Source: Lysobacter arvi (lineage in GTDB: Bacteria; Pseudomonadota; Gammaproteobacteria; Xanthomonadales; Xanthomonadaceae). Taken from it: a DNA stretch of 64,000 nucleotides. A program made the translations under genes and the position numbers. This document shows positions 1-6,983 of the stretch, piece by piece. The DNA lies in the NCBI GenBank assembly GCA_031216755.1, contig JARUHG010000004.1, positions 1-64,000 of the forward strand, in the 5' to 3' direction. Positions within the stretch are counted from its first letter, which is position 1. Each line of letters opens with the position of its first letter. The notes below the pieces were generated by a model. The model made no database searches. It was not told the origin of the DNA and saw only the letters and a program-made list of their open reading frames with translations.

Positions 1-24
1 CCGAAGTGCCCGAGGGAGCCGACT

Positions 25-52
25 ACTATACAGCGAATTTCGATTCCGTCAA
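25..52 (-). promoter_or_regulatory. Strong outward promoter P1 (proximal)
   Basis: On the minus strand TTGACG (47-52) is followed after 16 nt by TATAGT (25-30) and then a GC-rich discriminator, pointing out of the window to the left. It shares its -35 hexamer and 16-nt spacer with a second promoter 108 bp upstream. This is a typical growth-regulated sigma70 arrangement. I infer a stable RNA (rRNA) operon just beyond the left edge, but its target is not in the window. Confidence 0.65.
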
Positions 53-132
53 CACCGTGTCGAGATCTTTTTCGCTGACCCCGCCTTCCGTTCAGTGCCT
101 CTTTCGAAGCCGTCCCGGGGAGCGGGCCGCGC

Positions 133-160
133 ATCTTACAGCACCTTCGAAGTTCGTCAA
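133..160 (-). promoter_or_regulatory. Strong outward promoter P2 (distal, tandem)
   Basis: On the minus strand TTGACG (155-160), a 16-nt spacer and TAAGAT (133-138) form a second promoter with the same geometry as the one at 25-52. Both spacers end in GCTG just before the -10 hexamer. The rest of the 343-bp stretch before the first gene (1-24, 53-132, 161-343) shows no convincing coding sequence or RNA gene. Confidence 0.6.
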
Positions 161-343
161 CCGCCCTTCGAAAACCGCCGCTTCAGCTGCGCCCCGCAGT
201 CAGTGATTCACCTCAGCGGGGCGCGCATTGTGCACATGCATCCGGGCTTTGGGAAGGGGGTGCGTCGAAGTTCTTCTGTTGACTCGGGCACGCGGCTGCC
301 GGATGTTCCGATCTTCTTCACCTACGCCCCCTCGGAGCCGCAT

Positions 344-790
344 ATGACCGCGTTTCGCCTTCTGTTCGTCTGCTGTGGCCTGGCGCTCTCGGGTTGCGCC
401 AGCGGTGCCGACACCTGGGTCGAACTCGGCGGCCAACGCTATGCGGTGGAAGTGGCCGACGACGAAGCCGAGCGCGAGCGCGGCCTGATGTTCCGCGACG
501 AGATGGCCGTCGACCGCGGGATGCTCTTCATCCATGAGCGGCAGGAGCCGCTTGCCTACTGGATGAAGAACACCAAGATCCCGCTGGACATCCTCTACTT
601 CGACTCCGCCCGCAAGCTGGTTTCGCAGCAGCGCGACGTGCCGCCCTGCTCGCTCGGCGACCGTTGCCCGCCTTACCCGAGCGACGCCCCGGCGCGTTAC
701 GTGCTCGAGCTCAATGCGGGCCAGGCGGCCCGGCTGAATCTGAGCAATGGCGCGGAACTGACGTTCAGCCCCGGCCTGGCGAAACCCTGA
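344..790 (+). CDS. DUF192 family lipoprotein
   Basis: A 148-residue protein of the DUF192 family, whose function is not established. The N-terminus is a lipoprotein signal (MTAFRLLFVCCGLALSGCAS), with a lipobox ending at Cys18, so the mature protein is probably lipid-anchored in the periplasm. The body shows the family's typical stretches: RGLMFRDEM, GMLFIHE, YWMKNTKIPLDILYFD and a C-terminal YVLELNAG. The frame is open upstream to 95, but the start at 344 gives a proper signal peptide and I prefer it. It stands alone, convergent with the rubredoxin gene 18 bp away. Confidence 0.85.
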   Translation: MTAFRLLFVCCGLALSGCASGADTWVELGGQRYAVEVADDEAERERGLMFRDEMAVDRGMLFIHERQEPLAYWMKNTKIPLDILYFDSARKLVSQQRDVPPCSLGDRCPPYPSDAPARYVLELNAGQAARLNLSNGAELTFSPGLAKP

Positions 791-808
791 ACCCGCCGAC
801 CGGCCGCT

Positions 809-1000
809 TCAGAGCGGCATCATCTCGAAATCGTCCTTGGTGACACCGCAATCCGGGCACGTCCAGGTGTCCGGCACGTCCTCCCAGCGGGTGCCCGGGG
901 CGATGCCCTCTTCCGGCAGGCCCTGGGCCTCGTCGTAGATGAAGCCGCACACGACGCACATCCAGGTGCGGAACAGGGTGGTCGCGGCGGTCTCGGACAT
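809..1000 (-). CDS. Rubredoxin
   Basis: A 63-residue rubredoxin, a small cytoplasmic electron carrier with one iron bound by four cysteines. The two knuckles are visible as CVVCG (Cys15, Cys18) and CPDCG (Cys48, Cys51), with the family signature WTCPDCG and the aromatic/acidic stretch between them (GFIYDEAQG...WEDVPDTW). Its redox partners are not encoded nearby. The start at 1000 was chosen because it gives a standard-length rubredoxin and because a CATTAT hexamer lies exactly 6 nt upstream, which suggests a leaderless transcript. It is divergent from thiE with about 70 bp between starts. Confidence 0.95.
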   Translation of the reverse strand: MSETAATTLFRTWMCVVCGFIYDEAQGLPEEGIAPGTRWEDVPDTWTCPDCGVTKDDFEMMPL

Positions 1001-1006
1001 GGGCGG

Positions 1007-1012
1007 ATAATG
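1007..1012 (-). promoter_or_regulatory. -10 element, probable leaderless rubredoxin mRNA
   Basis: CATTAT on the minus strand ends 6 nt before the rubredoxin ATG, so transcription would begin at or next to the start codon. No Shine-Dalgarno sequence is present. No convincing -35 hexamer is seen. Confidence 0.4.
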
Positions 1013-1069
1013 CGGGCTTTGCGGAACGCGCATTGTCCCACCGCGTCCGCGCCCACGGAAGCTTCCCGC

Positions 1070-1738
1070 ATGAATCCGCCCCGGCCGCCGCGCGGCCTCT
1101 ACGCCATCACGCCGGACGAAACGGACACCGCCCGTTTGCTGCATCGCGTGCACACGGTCCTCGCAGCCGGCGCCACGTGGCTGCAGTACCGCAACAAGGC
1201 GGCCGATGACGCGCTCCGCCGGACGCAGGCCCAGGAACTGCTGCCGCTCTGTCGACGCCATGGCGTGCCCTTCATCGTGAACGATGACTGGCGCCTGGCC
1301 GCCACCATCGGCGCCGATGGCGCGCACTTGGGCGAGGACGATGGCGAGATCGCCGCCGCGCGCGCCGCGCTGGGCAGAACCGCGATCATCGGCGCCTCCT
1401 GTTACGACAAGCTCGAACTGGCGCGACGTGCCGCCGCATCCGGCGCCAGCTACGTCGCCTTCGGCGCGTTCTTTCCATCCCCGACCAAACCCAACGCCCG
1501 TCGCGCGACGCCGGACCTGCTGCGCGACAGCGCACCGCTCGGTCTGCCGCGCGTGGCGATCGGCGGGATCACGCCCGACAATGCCCGACCGCTGGTCGAG
1601 GCAGGCGCCGATCTGCTCGCCGTGATCTCCGGCGTGTTCGACGCGGCCGATCCCGCCTCGGCCGTGCGCGCCTATCTGGATTGCTACACCACTCGCAACG
1701 CGCACTTCCCCCTTTCGACGGACCCTTCTTCTCCATGA
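1070..1738 (+). CDS. thiE: Thiamine-phosphate synthase
   Basis: A 222-residue ThiE, a cytoplasmic TIM-barrel enzyme that joins HMP pyrophosphate and thiazole phosphate to give thiamine phosphate. The family path is visible: GLYAITP at the N-terminus, WLQYRNK, the phosphate/Mg region VNDDWRLA and [14 protein letters not shown], the loop [14 protein letters not shown], and GGITPDNA for the thiazole phosphate. I start at the ATG at 1070, just before the first beta strand, although the frame is open from 1010. It overlaps hemL by 4 bp (ATGA), so the two are probably co-transcribed. The HMP-forming thiC lies 27 kb away under a TPP riboswitch; no riboswitch is seen here. Confidence 0.93.
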   Translation: MNPPRPPRGLYAITPDETDTARLLHRVHTVLAAGATWLQYRNKAADDALRRTQAQELLPLCRRHGVPFIVNDDWRLAATIGADGAHLGEDDGEIAAARAALGRTAIIGASCYDKLELARRAAASGASYVAFGAFFPSPTKPNARRATPDLLRDSAPLGLPRVAIGGITPDNARPLVEAGADLLAVISGVFDAADPASAVRAYLDCYTTRNAHFPLSTDPSSP

Positions 1739-3021
1739 ACAACGAACGCTCGCACGCCCTGTTTTCCCGCGCCCGCGAACTCATCCCCGGCGGCGTGAAT
1801 TCCCCGGTACGCGCGTTCAAATCGGTCGGCGGCGAGCCATTCTTCGCGCAGAGCGCGGAAGGCGCGTACCTGGTCGACGTCGACGGCAACCGCTACGTCG
1901 ATTACGTCGGCTCGTGGGGCCCCATGATTGCCGGCCACGCGCACCCGCAGGTGCTCGCCGCCGTGTCCGGAACGATGGTCAACGGCCTCAGCTTCGGCGT
2001 GCCCAACGCACTGGAAGTCACGATGGCCGAACGCATCACCCGGATCGTGCCGAGCTGCGAGATGGTGCGCATGGTCAACTCGGGCACCGAAGCCACGTTG
2101 TCGGCGATCCGCGTCGCACGCGGCGCCACCGGCCGCAGCCGCATCGTCAAGTTCGAGGGCTGCTACCACGGCCACGGCGACAGCTTCCTGGTGAAGGCCG
2201 GCAGCGGCGTGATGACGCTCGGCCTGCCGAATTCGCCCGGCGTTCCGTCGTCGCTCGCCGATCTGACCTCGACGCTGCCGTACAACGATTTCGACGCCGC
2301 GACGAAGCTGTTCGACGAGATCGGCAGCGAAATCGCCGGCCTCATCATCGAACCGATCGTCGGCAACGCGAACTGCATCCTGCCGCGCGACGGCTATCTC
2401 CAGCACCTTCGCGAACTGTGCACGAAGCACGGCGCGTTGCTGATCTTCGACGAAGTGATGACCGGCTTCCGCGTCGCGCTGGGCGGCGCGCAATCGCTGT
2501 ACGGCATCACGCCGGACCTGTCGACGTTCGGCAAGATCATAGGCGGCGGCATGCCGGTGGGCGCGTACGGCGGCCGTCGCGACCTCATGGCGCAGGTGGC
2601 GCCGAGCGGCCCGATCTACCAGGCCGGCACGCTCAGCGGCAATCCCGTGGCGATGGCCGCCGGACTGGCGACGCTCGACCTGATCGAAGTGCCGGGCTTC
2701 CATGCCGAGCTGGAACGTCGCACGCACGTGCTCTGCGACGGACTGGAAGCAGCCGCGCGCGAAGCGGGGATCGCGTTCACCACCACCCGCGCACCGGGGA
2801 TGTTCGGCCTGTACTTCCGGCAAGGTCCGATCGAAACGTTCGAGGATGCGAAGGCGTCGGACACCGCGCGCTTCAACCGCTTCTTCCACGCGATGCTCGG
2901 CCGCGGCGTCTACCTGGCGCCTTCGGCGTTCGAAGCCGGATTCGTGTCGAGCGCGCACGGCGATGCGGAAATCGCGCACACGATCGAGGCAGCGCGCGTT
3001 TCCTTCGGCGAACTCGCCTGA
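1735..3021 (+). CDS. hemL: Glutamate-1-semialdehyde 2,1-aminomutase
   Basis: A 428-residue HemL, the PLP enzyme that converts glutamate-1-semialdehyde to 5-aminolevulinate in the C5 heme pathway. It has the class III aminotransferase fold: the N-terminal [18 protein letters not shown] signature, [25 protein letters not shown], and the PLP lysine in [18 protein letters not shown]. Length is normal for the family. The start overlaps the thiE stop (ATGA at 1735-1738), which fixes it well. A strong hairpin follows 12 bp after the stop. Confidence 0.96.
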   Translation: MNNERSHALFSRARELIPGGVNSPVRAFKSVGGEPFFAQSAEGAYLVDVDGNRYVDYVGSWGPMIAGHAHPQVLAAVSGTMVNGLSFGVPNALEVTMAERITRIVPSCEMVRMVNSGTEATLSAIRVARGATGRSRIVKFEGCYHGHGDSFLVKAGSGVMTLGLPNSPGVPSSLADLTSTLPYNDFDAATKLFDEIGSEIAGLIIEPIVGNANCILPRDGYLQHLRELCTKHGALLIFDEVMTGFRVALGGAQSLYGITPDLSTFGKIIGGGMPVGAYGGRRDLMAQVAPSGPIYQAGTLSGNPVAMAAGLATLDLIEVPGFHAELERRTHVLCDGLEAAAREAGIAFTTTRAPGMFGLYFRQGPIETFEDAKASDTARFNRFFHAMLGRGVYLAPSAFEAGFVSSAHGDAEIAHTIEAARVSFGELA

Positions 3022-3033
3022 CTCACTGCGGCT

Positions 3034-3059
3034 GCCGTTCCCGCGCACGCGGGAACGGC
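3034..3059. terminator. Perfect 12-bp palindrome between convergent genes
   Basis: GCCGTTCCCGCG (3034-3045), CA, then its exact reverse complement (3048-3059). It sits between the convergent hemL and argD-like genes. There is no T-run on either side, so it is either a bidirectional mRNA 3' hairpin or a dispersed REP-like palindrome. Confidence 0.5.
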
Positions 3060-3069
3060 GCCGGCATCG

Positions 3070-4299
3070 TCAATTCGCCGCAACGAACGTCCGCAGCGCA
3101 GAACGCAGGCGCTGCAGGCCCTCGGCAATGTCGTCGTCGCCGATGTTCAATGCCGGGACGAAGCGCAGCACGTCCGGTCCGGCCTGGAGCAGCAGCAGCC
3201 CGTGATCGACGCACGCATCCAGGATCGCGCCGGCCTTGCCGGCATACGCCTCACGCAACTGCGCGCCAAGCATCAGGCCGGCACCGCGGATCTCCGAGAA
3301 CAGGCCCAGTTCGGCGTCGATGTCGGCCAGCGCGTCGCGAATCGCGAGCGACTGTCGCGTCACATTGGCCAGCACCTGCGGCGATGAAAGCTCGGCCAGC
3401 GCCGCGCGTGCGACCGCGGCTGCAAGCGGGTTGCCGCCGAACGTCGTGCCGTGCGCGCCAAACTGCATCGCGTCCGCGGCCGCGTCGCCCACCAGCATCG
3501 CGCCGATGGGGAATCCGCTGCCGAGCGCCTTCGCCAGCGTCACCACGTCCGGCCTCACGCCGTAGGCGTGGCACGCGAACAGATGGCCCGTGCGGCCCAT
3601 GCCGCACTGGATCTCGTCGAGCATCAACAGCGCACCGAAACGGTCGCACAGCGCGCGCAGGCCCAACAGGAATTCCGACGTCGCCGGGGTCACGCCGCCC
3701 TCGCCCTGCACCGGTTCGACCAGCACCGCGCACACGTCGCCGGCGGCCATCGCGGCTTCGGCGGCGGCCAGATCGTTGAAATCGCCATAGACGAAGCCCG
3801 GCGGCAACGGCTCGAAGCCCTCGTGGTACTTCGGCTGCGCGCCCGCGGTGACCGCGGCAAGCGTGCGGCCGTGGAAACTGCCGCGGAACGTGAGAATCCC
3901 GCGCTGCGCGGGCGCGCGGCCCTGCGACGCCGCCCACTTGCGTGCGAGCTTGATCGCCGCTTCGTTCGCTTCCGCGCCGGAGTTGCAGAAGAACACGCGC
4001 TGCGCGAAACGCGAGGCCGTGACGAGCTCCTCGGCCAGGCGCAGCGGCGGCTCGCTGACGAACACGTTCGAGGTGTGCCAGAGCTTGCCGGCCTGCTCCG
4101 TCAGCGCCGCGACCAGCGCCGGATGCGCATGGCCGAGCGCGTTCACGGCGATGCCGGCACCGAAATCCACGTACTCGCGACCGTCGCGATCCCAGACCCG
4201 CGAGCCGCACCCGTGGTCGAGCACGATCCGGCGCGGGCGGTAAACCGGCAGGTAGTAGCGTTCGGACAACGAGAACAGGTCGGACGACGAGGCGGTCAT
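3070..4299 (-). CDS. argD: Acetylornithine-type class III aminotransferase
   Basis: A 409-residue class III PLP aminotransferase of the acetylornithine/succinylornithine type, which makes N-acetylornithine in arginine synthesis. Visible features: the N-terminal YYLPVYRPRRIVLDHGCGSRVWD, GIAVNALGHAHP, NSGAEANEAAIKLARK, FRGSFHGRT, the EPVQGEGG loop, DEIQCGMGRTG, and the PLP lysine in TLAKALGSGFPIGAM. No other arg gene is in the window, so substrate is inferred from sequence type only and related aminotransferases (AstC, GabT-like) remain possible. The frame is open further upstream to 4389; I use the ATG at 4299, just before the conserved N-terminus. Divergent from the ion channel gene. Confidence 0.85.
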   Translation of the reverse strand: MTASSSDLFSLSERYYLPVYRPRRIVLDHGCGSRVWDRDGREYVDFGAGIAVNALGHAHPALVAALTEQAGKLWHTSNVFVSEPPLRLAEELVTASRFAQRVFFCNSGAEANEAAIKLARKWAASQGRAPAQRGILTFRGSFHGRTLAAVTAGAQPKYHEGFEPLPPGFVYGDFNDLAAAEAAMAAGDVCAVLVEPVQGEGGVTPATSEFLLGLRALCDRFGALLMLDEIQCGMGRTGHLFACHAYGVRPDVVTLAKALGSGFPIGAMLVGDAAADAMQFGAHGTTFGGNPLAAAVARAALAELSSPQVLANVTRQSLAIRDALADIDAELGLFSEIRGAGLMLGAQLREAYAGKAGAILDACVDHGLLLLQAGPDVLRFVPALNIGDDDIAEGLQRLRSALRTFVAAN

Positions 4300-4409
4300 G
4301 GCGATGGAGTGGGAAAGGAATGCGACATTGTCGCCGATCCGCGCCGCGCCGCACGGATTGGCGCCGCGTGCACGAGCGGGACCGGACAATCGCCTGCAGG
4401 AGGACGCCC

Positions 4410-5282
4410 ATGCCCCTGCTGATCGATCCGCCGCTCGAGCCGGCCGCCGAAACCGGCTGGCGCCGCCGCTGGTTCGACATCGTGTTCCGGCACGACACGC
4501 GGCGCGCGCGCAACTTCGACCTGTGGCTGATCGCGGCGATCCTGGTCAGCGTCATCGTGATCATGCTCGACAGCGTGGCGCGCATCCACGCACGGCACGG
4601 CGGCCTGCTGCAGGGGCTGGAGTGGGGCTTCACGCTGCTGTTCACCGCCGAATACGCGCTGCGCCTCGTCCTCCTGCGCAACCCGTGGCGCTACGCCACC
4701 AGCCTGTGGGGCCTGGTGGACCTGGCGTCGATCCTGCCGACGTACCTGTCTGTACTGCTGCCCGGTAGCCAGAGTCTGCTGGCGCTTCGCATCCTGCGCA
4801 TGCTGCGCCTGTTCCGCATCCTCAAGCTCACGAATTACGTCGAGGAAGGCGGCGTGCTGGTCGGTGCGCTGTGGCGCAGCCGCCGCAAGATTTTCGTCTT
4901 CATATGCGCGGTGCTCACCATCACCGTGATCTTCGGCGCGCTGATGTACGTGGTGGAAGGCCCGGAGCACGGCTTCGCGAGCATCCCGACGAGCATGTAC
5001 TGGGCGGTGGTGACGATGGCGACCGTCGGCTTCGGCGACATCGCGCCGCAGACCACGCTCGGCCGCTTCATCACCTCGCTGCTGATCCTGATCGGCTACA
5101 GCATCATCGCGGTACCGACCGGCATCTACACGGCCGAACTGGCCAGCAGCCTGCGCGAGGCAGGCGGCGATGCGAGCCGTCTCGATCGCCGCGGATGCAC
5201 GGGCTGCGGACTGGAAGGCCACGACCCGGCCGCGCACTTCTGCCGCCATTGCGGCACGGCGCTGCCGACGGCAACCGGATGA
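4410..5282 (+). CDS. Voltage-gated potassium-type channel with C-terminal zinc ribbon
   Basis: A 290-residue six-TM ion channel. The S4-like segment is rich in Arg (LRILRMLRLFRILKL) and the pore filter reads TVGFGD in SMYWAVVTMATVGFGD, as in K+ channels. After the last TM helix the tail carries two CxxC pairs (CTGCG and CRHCG, about 15 residues apart), a probable zinc ribbon that is not a usual part of this channel family. The start has a strong Shine-Dalgarno (aggagg, 8-9 nt upstream). The stop abuts the stop of the convergent SDR gene with no gap. Ion selectivity is inferred from the filter only. Confidence 0.88.
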   Translation: MPLLIDPPLEPAAETGWRRRWFDIVFRHDTRRARNFDLWLIAAILVSVIVIMLDSVARIHARHGGLLQGLEWGFTLLFTAEYALRLVLLRNPWRYATSLWGLVDLASILPTYLSVLLPGSQSLLALRILRMLRLFRILKLTNYVEEGGVLVGALWRSRRKIFVFICAVLTITVIFGALMYVVEGPEHGFASIPTSMYWAVVTMATVGFGDIAPQTTLGRFITSLLILIGYSIIAVPTGIYTAELASSLREAGGDASRLDRRGCTGCGLEGHDPAAHFCRHCGTALPTATG

Positions 5283-6131
5283 TCAGCGCGGCGGCTGCGC
5301 GAGTTGCGCGTCGGTCAGGAACAAGTCCGGCAACAGGTGCCTCGCTTCGGGATCCACGGCGTACCGGGCGAAATTTCCGACGCCTGCGGCCGAGAGCACG
5401 TCTTCGTCGATCAGGAACTGGCCGCAATAGCCTTCCGCGGACTGGGTCAGCACCGCGTGCGCGGCGTCGGCGACGATCTCCGGCGTGCGGCACAGTTCTG
5501 GGCGGACGCCGGGAATCATGTTGATCGCATCGGTGGCGATCACGGTGCGCGGCCACAGCGCGTTGACCGCAACGCCCTGCGGGCCGAATTCCGCCGCCAG
5601 GCCCAGCGTCACGAAGCTCATGCCCATTTTCGCCAGCGTGTACGCGGTATGCGGCGCCCACCATTTCGGATCGAGGTTGAGCGGCGGCGCGAGCGAGAGG
5701 ATGTGCGGATCGCTGGCCTTGAGCAGGTGGGGCAGGCACGCCTGCGAACACAGGAACGTGCCGCGCGCGTTGACCTGTTGCATCAGGTCGTAGCGCTTCA
5801 TCGGCGTATCCAGCGTGCCGCGCAGCCAGATGGCGCTCGCGTTGTTCACCAGGATGTCGATGCCGCCGAACGCATCGACCGTCGCGGCGACGGCGGCGCG
5901 CACCTCGTCTTCCTCGCGGATGTCGCACTTGATCGCCAGCGCCCGGCCGCCGGCAGCGATGGCTTCCTCGGCGACGGTGTGGATCGTGCCGGGAAGCTTG
6001 GGATTGGGAACGGACGACTTGGCGACGATCGCGACGTTGGCGCCGTCGCGCGCGGCGCGCAACGCAATCGCCCGGCCGATGCCGCGCGAGGCCCCGGTGA
6101 TGAACAGCGTCTTTCCGGACAGGGTTCGCAT
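5283..6131 (-). CDS. Short-chain dehydrogenase, HSDL2-like
   Basis: A 282-residue NAD(P)-dependent short-chain dehydrogenase/reductase. The cofactor motif is TGASRGIG near residue 12, followed by NNAS, and the catalytic pair lies in YTLAK. The long insert KSSVPNPKLPGTIHTVAEEI-type region and the PPLNLDPKWW segment are typical of the HSDL2-like subfamily, whose substrate is not established (lipid or steroid substrates have been suggested). A GGAGA Shine-Dalgarno precedes the ATG at 6131. It is convergent with the channel gene and stops next to it. Confidence 0.85.
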   Translation of the reverse strand: MRTLSGKTLFITGASRGIGRAIALRAARDGANVAIVAKSSVPNPKLPGTIHTVAEEAIAAGGRALAIKCDIREEDEVRAAVAATVDAFGGIDILVNNASAIWLRGTLDTPMKRYDLMQQVNARGTFLCSQACLPHLLKASDPHILSLAPPLNLDPKWWAPHTAYTLAKMGMSFVTLGLAAEFGPQGVAVNALWPRTVIATDAINMIPGVRPELCRTPEIVADAAHAVLTQSAEGYCGQFLIDEDVLSAAGVGNFARYAVDPEARHLLPDLFLTDAQLAQPPR

Positions 6132-6194
6132 GGCGCGTCTCCGAGATGGGCGCACCGATCCGCGTGCGCCGGGTGGACGATTATGGCCGGCCGG

Positions 6195-6863
6195 TCACGG
6201 CTTGGGCCCTTGGCCTTCGTTGTCTTCCCACTTCAGCAGGCGCCGGGTCACGAAACGGTAGACCGGTTTTCCGGTCGCGAACCACGCCTCTCGCAGCCAC
6301 GAATGACGCTTGAGCAGGCGCCTTTCCACCGGCGTCAGCGACTGCGGGCAATAGGTGCGCTTGTGCTTGAGCAGGTGGCGCAGGTCCTCCCGCGCGAGCA
6401 ACCGCATCCAGCCCGACCGCGGGCGGCCACGCGTGGCGAGCTGGAAGTCGATGATCCCCGGACGACCGTCCGCGAGCACGAGCCAGTTGGCTTCCTTCGC
6501 CAGGTCGTTGTGCGCCAGGCCGCGCCGGTGCAGTTGCTGCAACAGGCGGTGCGCGCGGCGGAAATAGGCGACGTCGCCGCGCGGCGGCCGCTGGTACATC
6601 GCCGCGCCTTCCATATAGCTGCGATCCAGCCGCCCGCCGCCCCAGCGCAGCAGTTGCGGCATGTCCGGAAGGCCGTCGACCTGTTCCAGCGCGCGCGCCT
6701 CGCGACGCGCGAGCCACCACGCGGGCACGCGCAGCCAGAGCGGCACGTGGCGGAGGTCGCGGCGCACGAACAGGCCGCGCGCGTCGCGCATGAGCGCGAT
6801 GCGGCCGAAGCTGTCGGCCTTGAGCGCCTGGACTTCGATGGCGACGTCGGGGGATGAAGGCAT
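6195..6863 (-). CDS. Small RIO/Kdo-kinase-like protein kinase
   Basis: A 222-residue protein with the catalytic core of a protein-kinase-like fold: the loop HNDLAKEANW (His118, Asp120, Asn126) and the metal-binding IIDFQLA (Asp139). The N-lobe is short and there is no obvious glycine-rich loop. Similar small kinases act on LPS heptose/Kdo or are of unknown substrate, and the Arg-rich C-terminus fits binding to a polyanion. Substrate is not determinable here. A TACACT hexamer 6 nt before the ATG at 6863 supports this start as leaderless. It lies 63 bp from the SDR gene and is divergent from the DedA fusion. Confidence 0.75.
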   Translation of the reverse strand: MPSSPDVAIEVQALKADSFGRIALMRDARGLFVRRDLRHVPLWLRVPAWWLARREARALEQVDGLPDMPQLLRWGGGRLDRSYMEGAAMYQRPPRGDVAYFRRAHRLLQQLHRRGLAHNDLAKEANWLVLADGRPGIIDFQLATRGRPRSGWMRLLAREDLRHLLKHKRTYCPQSLTPVERRLLKRHSWLREAWFATGKPVYRFVTRRLLKWEDNEGQGPKP

Positions 6864-6869
6864 CGCGCC

Positions 6870-6875
6870 AGTGTA
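6870..6875 (-). promoter_or_regulatory. -10 element, probable leaderless kinase mRNA
   Basis: TACACT on the minus strand ends 6 nt before the kinase ATG at 6863. No Shine-Dalgarno sequence is visible, and no clear -35 is seen. Confidence 0.45.
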
Positions 6876-6971
6876 CGGAATCGCGATCGGCCGCCGCACG
6901 GCAGGCGCATCGCACGCCCATGGCGCTCGTCACCGTGACTGGCGCCATCGCGTCGTCATGGAGGGGCTGCC

Positions 6972-6977
6972 TATAAT
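6972..6977 (+). promoter_or_regulatory. Consensus -10 (TATAAT), probable leaderless mRNA
   Basis: A perfect TATAAT ends 6 nt upstream of the ATG at 6984 of the DedA fusion gene. With normal -10 to start spacing the mRNA would begin at the A of the ATG. No Shine-Dalgarno is present and no good -35 is seen. Confidence 0.55.
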
Positions 6978-6983
6978 CGCCCG

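Noticed and set aside
1..343. Small open frames at 6-206 and 95-343
   Set aside because: No ribosome binding site and they lie over outward promoters; the part before 344 is not protein-like.
3034..3059. Could the palindrome be part of a CRISPR or a repeat family?
   Set aside because: Only one clear copy was seen by eye in the window, so no repeat family can be claimed here.
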